From an uncultured Asticcacaulis sp. (GTDB lineage Bacteria > Pseudomonadota > Alphaproteobacteria > Caulobacterales > Caulobacteraceae): a stretch of DNA of 5,893 nt. The stretch's first letter is position 1, and each line of letters begins with the position of its first letter. Where the stretch lies: positions 1-5,893 of the forward strand of contig CAMLPZ010000267.1 of NCBI GenBank assembly GCA_946482045.1, in the 5' to 3' direction. Both the position numbers and the translations under genes were made by a program. Shown one piece after another: positions 1 through 5,893 of the stretch. Under the pieces are notes generated by a model, which saw only the letters and a list, made by a program, of their open reading frames with translations, searched no databases and was not told where the DNA came from.

Positions 1-1656
1 GCGCTGGGCTTCGGCGCCTCGCTGATCTCGATCTTCGCGCGTCTCGGCGGCGGCATCTTTACCAAGGGCGCTGACGTCGGCGGCGACATGGTGGGCAAGG
101 TCGAAGCCGGTATCCCCGAAGACGACCCTCGTAACCCCGCCACCATCGCCGACAACGTCGGTGACAATGTCGGTGACTGCGCCGGCATGGCCGCCGACCT
201 GTTCGAAACCTACGCCGTGACCATCGTTGCGACCATGGTGCTGGCGACCATCTTCTTCGCCGGTTCGCCGCTGCTGGAGCCCATGCTCATGCTGCCGTTG
301 GCCATCGGCGGTGTCTGTATCTTCACCTCCATCATCGGCACCTTCTTCGTGTCCTTGGGCAAGTCGAACGACATCATGGGGGCGCTCTATAAGGGCCTGA
401 TCGCCACCGGCATCCTGTCGGTCGCCGCTGTCGCCGCGGTCGTCTCATATTTTGTCGGCTTCGATACCGTCATTACCTATGCCGGCGCGCCGCAGTCCTT
501 CACCGGCATGACTCTGTTCTACTGCGGCCTGATCGGCCTGGCCGTAACGGCGGGCTTCATTGTCGTGACGGAATACTATACCGGCACGGGCAAACGTCCG
601 GTCGTGTCGATCGCCCAGGCGTCTGTCACGGGCCACGGCACCAATGTCATCCAGGGCCTGGCCGTTTCGATGGAATCGACCGCCATTCCGGCGCTGATCA
701 TCGTCGCCGGCATCGTCGGCTGCTACCTGCTGGCGGGCCTGTTCGGCATCGCCATCGCCACCACGACCATGCTGGCCCTGGCGGGTATGATCGTTGCGCT
801 CGACGCCTTCGGGCCGGTCACCGATAATGCCGGCGGCATTGCCGAAATGTCGGGTCTGCCCAGCGAAGTCCGCCACACCACCGATGCGCTGGACGCTGTC
901 GGCAACACCACCAAGGCCGTCACCAAAGGCTACGCCATCGGTTCGGCTGGTCTCGGCGCCCTTGTGCTGTTTGCCGCCTATACGTCGGATCTGAAGTATT
1001 TCGCCGACCACGCGCAACCCGGCAGCATCTTTGACGGCATGGGGGCGCTGACCTTCTCGCTGTCGAGCCCGTGGGTCGTGATCGGCCTGCTGATCGGTGG
1101 TCTGTTGCCTTACCTCTTCGGCGGCATGGGTATGACAGCCGTTGGCCGCGCCGCCCAGGCGGTGGTCGAGGAAGTCCGCCGCCAGTTCCGTGAGGACAAG
1201 GGCATCATGGCCGGCACCTCCAAGCCGAACTATGGCCGCGCCGTCGACATGCTGACCAAGGCCGCGATCCGGGAAATGATCATCCCGTCGCTGCTGCCGG
1301 TCCTGTCGCCGGTCGTCCTGTTCGCCGTCGTCTACTATATCGGCGGCACGGTCGAAGCCTTTGAGGCCCTGGGTGCCATGCTGCTGGGCGTTATCGTCAC
1401 CGGCATCTTTGTCGCCATCTCGATGACCTCGGGCGGCGGCGCCTGGGACAACGCAAAGAAGTCCTTTGAAGACGGCTTCGTCGACAAGGACGGCGTCAAG
1501 CACATGAAGGGCTCCGATGCGCATAAGGCGTCGGTAACCGGCGATACGGTCGGTGATCCTTACAAGGACACGGCCGGTCCGGCGATCAACCCGATGATCA
1601 AGATCACTAACATCGTGGCTTTGCTGATGCTGGCGGTCCTGGCTGGCGGTCACTGA
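1..1656 (+). CDS. hppA: Membrane-bound K+-independent H+-translocating pyrophosphatase, 5'-truncated by window edge
   Basis: This integral inner-membrane enzyme hydrolyses cytoplasmic pyrophosphate and exports protons. The frame is open from base 1, so the start lies upstream; 551 residues are present against roughly 690-715 for the family, so about 150 N-terminal residues are missing. Visible landmarks, numbered from base 1, are the catalytic [11 protein letters not shown] (D25, K33, E35; the DX7KXE signature), the acidic DNVGDNVGD (51-59), a long series of hydrophobic helices, and the C-terminal [18 protein letters not shown] (D515, D519, K522, D523), which completes the Mg-PPi site. [10 protein letters not shown] carries Lys305 and Thr308 where K+-dependent enzymes have Ala and Ala. 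By family knowledge this marks the K+-independent proton-pumping subclass. No frameshift or missing catalytic residue is seen. The gene ends in a strong hairpin terminator 20 bp after its stop and appears to be the last gene of its transcript. Confidence 0.97.
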   Translation, partial: ALGFGASLISIFARLGGGIFTKGADVGGDMVGKVEAGIPEDDPRNPATIADNVGDNVGDCAGMAADLFETYAVTIVATMVLATIFFAGSPLLEPMLMLPLAIGGVCIFTSIIGTFFVSLGKSNDIMGALYKGLIATGILSVAAVAAVVSYFVGFDTVITYAGAPQSFTGMTLFYCGLIGLAVTAGFIVVTEYYTGTGKRPVVSIAQASVTGHGTNVIQGLAVSMESTAIPALIIVAGIVGCYLLAGLFGIAIATTTMLALAGMIVALDAFGPVTDNAGGIAEMSGLPSEVRHTTDALDAVGNTTKAVTKGYAIGSAGLGALVLFAAYTSDLKYFADHAQPGSIFDGMGALTFSLSSPWVVIGLLIGGLLPYLFGGMGMTAVGRAAQAVVEEVRRQFREDKGIMAGTSKPNYGRAVDMLTKAAIREMIIPSLLPVLSPVVLFAVVYYIGGTVEAFEALGAMLLGVIVTGIFVAISMTSGGGAWDNAKKSFEDGFVDKDGVKHMKGSDAHKASVTGDTVGDPYKDTAGPAINPMIKITNIVALLMLAVLAGGH

Positions 1657-1675
1657 TCCGTTTGGTTCTGAACAG

Positions 1676-1705
1676 AAAGCCCCGCGAGCGATCGCGGGGC
1701 TTTTT
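1676..1705 (+). terminator. Rho-independent terminator of hppA
   Basis: A perfect 12-bp stem (1676-1687 with 1692-1703) closes a GCGA tetraloop of GNRA type, and the top-strand T-run spans 1701-1705. It begins 20 bp after the hppA stop codon. Read on the opposite strand, the sequence after the stem has no good U-run, so it should act mainly on hppA transcription. Confidence 0.93.
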
Positions 1706-1725
1706 CCATGACAAGCAGAACCTAG

Positions 1726-1758
1726 AAAAAAAGCCCCGGACGACATCCGGGGCTTTTT
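1726..1758 (-). terminator. Rho-independent terminator of bamE (bidirectional form)
   Basis: A 13-bp perfect stem (1728-1740 with 1746-1758) surrounds a 5-base CGACA loop. The left flank is seven A (1726-1732), which becomes a U7 tract for transcripts coming from bamE on the minus strand; the right flank has five T (1754-1758). It starts 21 bp past the bamE stop codon. Because both flanks are suitable, it can also catch read-through from hppA that escapes the first hairpin. Confidence 0.92.
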
Positions 1759-1778
1759 CTGAAACTATAAGGCCTCTG

Positions 1779-2282
1779 CTATTCGCGTCGGCGCTGGCGG
1801 CCGGGATCGGTGTCGCGGCTGTTGTCGATGCGCTGCTGGCCGACAGTGCCGAGGATCTGTTCCAGGGCGGTGAGCGAGCGACCGCGCGTCGGCGTCTTTT
1901 CCGGCGTTGGTGTCAGGGCCCGGCCATCAGCCAGGGTCAGGGTCTTGACCGAGGCAACCGTCTTGGCGTCCTTGTCGAACTTGACGACCGTGACGTTGCG
2001 CGACGTGACCTTTGGCTGCTTGTAGGTCATCTTCATCGACACCTGGTCGACATAGTACCATTCGGTCGGATCGTAGAGCGAGGTCTGCGATGGCGTGCCC
2101 AGCTTGTCGAGCACGGCGGCTTCGGTGTCGCCGACGGCAATATCCGTCGCAGGGTTGGCGTCATACTGCAAATACCCCGCCTGCTTCAGGGTCGGCGCAC
2201 AGGCGGTCATCGTAAGGAGCGCACTAAGCGCGCCCAGGGCCATAACAGACTTGATTCCGAAAGTATGCGGACGCGGAGCCAT
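1779..2282 (-). CDS. bamE: Outer membrane protein assembly factor BamE (SmpA/OmlA lipoprotein)
   Basis: BamE is a small periplasm-facing lipoprotein of the BAM complex, which folds beta-barrel proteins into the outer membrane. The 167-residue product starts with a lipoprotein signal: basic n-region (R4, K11), a hydrophobic stretch at about 13-24, then MTAC with the lipidated cysteine at 28. The SmpA/OmlA domain spans roughly 35-120 and includes IAVGDTEAAVLDKLGTPS, the WYYVDQ strand and VVKFDKD. The tail has the alphaproteobacterial-type motif TPTRGRSLTALEQILGTVG, then a charged, probably disordered end. The ATG at 2282 is preceded by AAGGA five bases upstream (2292-2288), which supports this start over the internal Met14, a start that would lose the positive n-region. 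It is transcribed alone, divergent from the bc1 chaperone gene and convergent with hppA. Confidence 0.93.
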   Translation of the reverse strand: MAPRPHTFGIKSVMALGALSALLTMTACAPTLKQAGYLQYDANPATDIAVGDTEAAVLDKLGTPSQTSLYDPTEWYYVDQVSMKMTYKQPKVTSRNVTVVKFDKDAKTVASVKTLTLADGRALTPTPEKTPTRGRSLTALEQILGTVGQQRIDNSRDTDPGRQRRRE

Positions 2283-2312
2283 GAAAATCCTTACACGTGG
2301 CGCGAAACCCGT

Positions 2313-2340
2313 TTGACCTATAACGAAATAGGGCTTACGG
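2313..2340 (+). promoter_or_regulatory. Weak candidate promoter for the bc1 chaperone operon
   Basis: On the plus strand TTGACC (2313-2318), a 14-base gap and GCTTACGG (2333-2340) give a fair -35 element and a poor -10 element. If real, it overlaps the bamE promoter on the opposite strand almost completely, and the transcript would carry a leader of about 80 bases. I saw no better plus-strand candidate between 2283 and 2427. Confidence 0.22.
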
Positions 2341-2343
2341 CAA
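2317..2343 (-). promoter_or_regulatory. Candidate housekeeping promoter of bamE
   Basis: On the minus strand TTGCCG (2343-2338) is followed after 13 bases by GTTATAGG (2324-2317). This resembles the Caulobacter sigma-70-type pattern TTGACG, 10-14 bases, GCTANAWC. The implied start near 2310 would leave a leader of about 28 bases with an AAGGA ribosome site. The match is by eye and not scored. Confidence 0.42.
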
Positions 2344-2427
2344 GGGTAAGGCCGAAAGAAGGCCGGTTACAAGGTATTTTTTCGCAGGCTTGCCACACAG
2401 AGCTGGCGACAGCCGCGGGGACGCCAG

Positions 2428-3051
2428 ATGCAGTTCAATCTCGATCGCCTCAAAGCCATCTTTCAGCCCCGCGCCGTGACGCGCACGGGCGAAAAGCTTT
2501 ATGCTTCCTGCGTGTCGCAGGCCCGTTTGCCGGTCTTCTATCTTGACTACGGCATTGAAGACGCCATCGGCGCGCGCTTCGAACTTTTGACCTTTCACGT
2601 CGGAACGGTGATTCACGCGCTCAAGGGCCTGCAGGGCGACGATCGCCGCCGCGAACAGGCGCAGGACACAGCCCAGGCCCTGTTCGACGCCTTCCTGCTG
2701 GCGCTCGACAACACGCTGCGTGAGCAGGGGACGGGTGACCTCAGCGTGCCGAAGAAGATGAAGCCGCTGGCCGAAACCATCTATACCCGCATGAAGCACT
2801 GGGAAGACCTGTGGGCTAGGGGCGCTAGCCGCGAAGATCAGGCGGGTTACGCGGCGCGGACCATTTTTGCCGGGGTTGGCTTTGACGGTGAAGTCGCCGA
2901 AGAGGGCGGCGTGCCGGCTGCGGCGCTGGCCTTTGCCGACTATATTGATGATATGCGCTCAAGCCTGACGGTGGACGATATCCTGGACGGCCGCATCCTT
3001 TGGCCGGAACCCCAGGCGTTGGAATCGGCCGATGCCGCCCAAGGCGCTTAA
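2428..3051 (+). CDS. Ubiquinol-cytochrome c chaperone family protein (CBP3/UQCC1-like)
   Basis: This 207-residue protein belongs to the family of mitochondrial Cbp3/UQCC1, which assists cytochrome b synthesis and assembly of the bc1 complex (complex III). The bacterial role is inferred from that family. Conserved blocks in order are LYASCVSQARLPVFY (24-38), the GIEDAIGARFELLTFHV segment (42-58) and LREQGTGDLSVPKKMK (97-112), followed by a helical YTRMKHWEDLW region. There is no signal peptide or clear membrane span, so it should be cytoplasmic or peripheral. The acidic, Ala-rich end after about residue 185 looks variable. The ATG is preceded by GGGGA (2417-2421) with a six-base gap. The next gene begins about 28 bases after the stop with no terminator between, so the two are probably co-transcribed. 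Confidence 0.9.
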   Translation: MQFNLDRLKAIFQPRAVTRTGEKLYASCVSQARLPVFYLDYGIEDAIGARFELLTFHVGTVIHALKGLQGDDRRREQAQDTAQALFDAFLLALDNTLREQGTGDLSVPKKMKPLAETIYTRMKHWEDLWARGASREDQAGYAARTIFAGVGFDGEVAEEGGVPAAALAFADYIDDMRSSLTVDDILDGRILWPEPQALESADAAQGA

Positions 3052-3079
3052 GAGAACGGGCTGCGTAAGAGAGATGACG

Positions 3080-3622
3080 ATGAGTGATTCCCAAATGGAC
3101 GAAAGCCTGTGGACGCACACAGTGCGCTTTGATGCGGCACGGCGTGGCTTGGCGCTGGACCTGACCGCGGATGAAGCAACGCGGAAGAGAATTGCCGATT
3201 CGTTCGGCATGATTTCGCTGGACGGCCTGAAGATCCACGCTGAAACGCGCAGCCTGCCTGGCATCAAGCCGGTGGTACGGGTGCGTGTCGCGCTCGACGG
3301 TGAAGTGACGCAGGAATGCGGCGTCAGCCTTGAGCCTTTCAGCCATCCCATCTCCAGCGAGATCGAGGTCGACGTCATCCAGGCGGCCGACGTCACCGAC
3401 GAAATCGCGCCGGTCGGCGAAAACGAGCTCCGTCTCGATGATCTCGATGAACCGGACGTGGTTTCCAACGGCCAGATCGATATCGGCCAGTACGCCATCG
3501 AAGCACTTGGCGAGGCCTATGATCCGTTCGCGCGAAAGCCGGGCGTGGTGTTCGAGGAGCCCGAAGCCGAAGCCGAACCGTCGCCCTTCGCCGTTCTGGC
3601 CAAGCTAAAGCGGGATGAATGA
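3080..3622 (+). CDS. YceD family protein (DUF177)
   Basis: About 180 residues. It is recognised by the GEVTQECGVSLEPF core, which corresponds to the YceD central strand-cysteine region, and by the C-terminal DPFARKPGVVFEEP followed by PFAVLAKLK, both typical of alphaproteobacterial DUF177 proteins. YceD proteins commonly sit just upstream of plsX. Links to 23S rRNA accumulation have been reported for plant and bacterial relatives, but the molecular function is not settled. Three in-frame ATGs exist, at 3032, 3074 and 3080. The AAGAGAG stretch (3067-3073) lies six bases before 3080 but abuts 3074, so I chose 3080. Starting at 3032 would overlap the chaperone gene by 20 bases. The Glu-rich segment EEPEAEAEP is probably a flexible linker. 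Confidence 0.9.
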   Translation: MSDSQMDESLWTHTVRFDAARRGLALDLTADEATRKRIADSFGMISLDGLKIHAETRSLPGIKPVVRVRVALDGEVTQECGVSLEPFSHPISSEIEVDVIQAADVTDEIAPVGENELRLDDLDEPDVVSNGQIDIGQYAIEALGEAYDPFARKPGVVFEEPEAEAEPSPFAVLAKLKRDE

Positions 3623-3776
3623 GCAAACTGAGGCTTGCATGGTCGCAAACAAACGTTATTTTCGCCTCAAACACCGGCCTGTTTTCACCCTCGAACAGCG
3701 CGCGGAAAGACTGTAACAGGGTTTGCCAGATTTACGGGGTTTGTATCCGTCCGTGTCGACACTTGTAGAAACTCCG
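3623..3776 (+). other. Intergenic leader region upstream of plsX
   Basis: About 155 bases with clearly lower GC than the flanking genes. It holds a foldable segment: TGAGGC (3629-3634) can pair with GCCTCA (3664-3669), enclosing a smaller TTGC/GCAA hairpin (3635-3638 with 3645-3648). There is no terminator-like T-run. A weak promoter-like pair, TTGCAT (3635-3640) and GTTATTTT (3655-3662), could give plsX-fabH its own transcript, but the match is poor. The reading frame of plsX stays open through 3723-3776, yet codons there (TTA, ACA, CTT, GTA, ACT) are unlike those of the gene body, which argues that this part is not translated. Confidence 0.4.
3639..3716 (+). CDS. Possible 25-residue basic small ORF in the yceD-plsX gap
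   Basis: An ATG at 3639 opens a 25-codon frame ending with TAA at 3714-3716. It is preceded by GAGG (3630-3633) with a five-base gap, which is good ribosome-site spacing. The peptide begins MVANKRYFRLKHRPVF and is strongly basic. The same frame is open further upstream to an ATG at 3615 that overlaps the yceD stop (33 residues). It is not ribosomal protein L32, which occupies this position in many other bacteria. It could be a leader peptide, a real small protein or chance; codon use is not decisive. Confidence 0.22.
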   Translation: MVANKRYFRLKHRPVFTLEQRAERL

Positions 3777-4922
3777 TTGGATTCCTCTCAACAAAGGAGC
3801 GCTCCCCAAGACGCTCTGGTCATCGCGATTGACGCCATGGGCGGCGACCACGGACCTCCCGTGACTGTCGCAGGCGCGGCCATCGCCTTGAAGACCAATG
3901 ACCGGCTGTTCTTCCAGTTGCACGGCGATGGCGCGAAGATCGAGGCGGAGCTCGGCAAACATCCGGAGCTAAAGGCGCGCAGCGTCGTGCGCCACACCGA
4001 CCAGTTCATCGCCATGGACGAGAAGCCGGCCCAGGCGATCCGCCGCCGCAACACCTCGCTTGCCAACGCCATCCACGCTGTGAAGGCGGGCGAGGCGGGG
4101 GCGGTGATATCCGCTGGCAATACGGGCGCGCTCATGGCGCTGTCCAAGATGATTCTCAAAATGTTGACCCACGACCTCGAACGCCCGGCGATCGGCTGTT
4201 CGTGGCCCAATCCGAACGGTTTCGGTACGGTGCTGGACGTTGGCGCCAATGTGACGTCGGATGCGCGTCAGCTCATTGAATTCGCGCTGATGGGCGCTGC
4301 CTTCCACCGCGCTGTGCGCGGCGTCGAAAAGCCGTCGATCGGTCTGCTGAACGTCGGCTCCGAAGACCTGAAAGGGCATGACGAGGTCCGCGAGGCGCAC
4401 CGCCTGCTGCGCGCCAATGCCTTCGGCCTCAACTATCACGGCTTTGTCGAAGGCACTGATTTGTGCGAAGGCACGACGGACGTCGTCGTGACCGACGGCT
4501 TTACCGGCAATATCGCGCTGAAGACCGCCGAAGGCGCCGCGCGTTTCATGCAGAATATGTTGCGCACGGCCTTCAAGTCGTCACTGCTGGCGATGATCGG
4601 CGGCATGCTGGCCAAGCCGGCCTTAAAGAAGACACTCAAGCGCATCGATCCCGGCGAGGCCAATGGTGGTCCGCTGCTGGGGCTTAACGGCATCGTTATC
4701 AAGAGCCACGGCGGCGCCGATGCGCGCTCATTCGCCAACGCCGTCAAGGTCGGCGTCTCGCTGGCATCCAGCAATTATCAGCAGGATCTGGCCAGGTCGC
4801 TCTCGCAACTCACGGATCATCTCGCCGCCGCACAGGCCGCGAGCGATGCGGGCCTTGCGGAAAGCGCCCCGACGACAGATATCAAGGGTCTCGCCATGGC
4901 GGCGGACAATAAGGTTTCGTAA
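3777..4922 (+). CDS. plsX: Phosphate acyltransferase PlsX (start uncertain)
   Basis: PlsX is a peripheral membrane enzyme that converts acyl-ACP and phosphate into acyl-phosphate, the donor PlsY uses to acylate glycerol-3-phosphate in phospholipid synthesis. Family hallmarks are IDAMGGDHGP (3828-3857), SAGNTGALMA (from 4110), VLDVGANVTSDARQLIEFA, GLLNVGSEDLKGHDEVREAH, VTDGFTGNIALKTAEG, and the closing GGPLLGLNGIVIKSHGGAD. From 3777 the product has 381 residues, somewhat long against the usual 330-360, partly because of an Ala-rich tail of about 40 residues. The start is unclear: the frame has no ATG before the IDAMGG motif. Candidates are TTG 3777, GTG 3753, TTG 3741 and TTG 3723, none with a good ribosome site. 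A good AAAGGAG (3793-3799) lies downstream of all of them. I give 3777 as the nearest canonical alternative start. Function is certain; the 5' end is not. Confidence 0.95.
   Translation: MDSSQQRSAPQDALVIAIDAMGGDHGPPVTVAGAAIALKTNDRLFFQLHGDGAKIEAELGKHPELKARSVVRHTDQFIAMDEKPAQAIRRRNTSLANAIHAVKAGEAGAVISAGNTGALMALSKMILKMLTHDLERPAIGCSWPNPNGFGTVLDVGANVTSDARQLIEFALMGAAFHRAVRGVEKPSIGLLNVGSEDLKGHDEVREAHRLLRANAFGLNYHGFVEGTDLCEGTTDVVVTDGFTGNIALKTAEGAARFMQNMLRTAFKSSLLAMIGGMLAKPALKKTLKRIDPGEANGGPLLGLNGIVIKSHGGADARSFANAVKVGVSLASSNYQQDLARSLSQLTDHLAAAQAASDAGLAESAPTTDIKGLAMAADNKVS
3793..3805 (+). promoter_or_regulatory. Shine-Dalgarno-like AAAGGAG within a palindrome, no matching start codon
   Basis: AAAGGAG (3793-3799) is the best ribosome-site match near plsX. 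Its GGAG is the left half of the perfect 10-bp palindrome GGAGCGCTCC (3796-3805). The in-frame codons after it are GCT, CCC, CAA, GAC, GCT and CTG (3816), so no ATG, GTG or TTG follows at normal spacing. It either marks a non-standard or mutated start, or is coincidental coding sequence. Confidence 0.4.
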
Positions 4923-4925
4923 GAC

Positions 4926-5893
<968 letters not shown>

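Noticed and set aside
445..1746. 433-codon open frame on the minus strand opposite hppA
   Set aside because: It is antisense to a certain gene. Its Arg/Gly/Asp/His/Gln-rich low-complexity product has no recognisable domain, and long antisense frames are expected in GC-rich DNA.
2334..2370. Short repeats CTTAC/GTAAG and GGCC copies upstream of the bc1 chaperone gene as a possible operator or terminator
   Set aside because: The arms are about 5 bp, interrupted and lack a T-run, so they are compatible with chance.
1662..2546. 294-codon plus-strand frame across both terminators and opposite bamE
   Set aside because: It translates through two terminator hairpins and the complement of bamE. The composition is not protein-like and there is no ribosome site.
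3086..3784. GANTC (CcrM-type methylation) sites at 3086, 3197 and 3780 as cell-cycle control of yceD or plsX
   Set aside because: GANTC sites also occur inside gene bodies in this window (for example 510, 2610, 4151), and I found no TTAA-N7-TTAA CtrA-like box near them.

Overview
This window reads as ordinary, densely packed core chromosome of an alphaproteobacterium. It is GC-rich, with strong G/C preference at third codon positions. The gene order is bamE divergent from a cytochrome bc1 chaperone gene, followed by a YceD/DUF177 gene, plsX and fabH, which is a typical alphaproteobacterial arrangement. A K+-independent proton-pumping pyrophosphatase gene lies beside it. Protein style and promoter-like elements resembling the Caulobacter housekeeping consensus suggest Caulobacterales (Caulobacter/Asticcacaulis-like), but this is inference from memory, not a database match.

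Layout. Positions 1-1656 (+) hold the 3' three quarters or so of hppA, whose start lies upstream of the window. Positions 1657-1778 hold two strong hairpin terminators, one suited to hppA and one to the convergent bamE. Positions 1779-2282 (-) encode the outer-membrane lipoprotein BamE. Positions 2283-2427 are the divergent promoter region. Positions 2428-3051 (+) encode a ubiquinol-cytochrome c chaperone (CBP3/UQCC1 type), and about 3080-3622 (+) encode a DUF177/YceD protein. A 150-180 bp non-coding or small-ORF gap follows. Next come plsX (start uncertain, about 3777-4922, +) and fabH (4926 to the window edge, +), separated by only 3 bp. There is no gene-free stretch longer than 300 bases.

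How the genes fit together. plsX and fabH feed phospholipid and fatty-acid synthesis: FabH starts acyl chains on malonyl-ACP, and PlsX turns finished acyl-ACP into acyl-phosphate for glycerophosphate acylation. BamE (outer-membrane protein insertion), HppA (proton pumping from pyrophosphate released by biosynthesis) and the bc1 chaperone (respiratory complex III) all serve the cell envelope or membrane energetics. I see no mobile element, CRISPR array, tRNA, rRNA or defence system.

The most useful anomaly is the 5' end of plsX. It has no ATG or GTG where one is expected. A good Shine-Dalgarno sequence there sits inside a perfect 10-bp palindrome and is not followed by a usable start codon. 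The leader just upstream contains a short basic ORF with its own Shine-Dalgarno and a foldable segment. No undescribed large system is evident.
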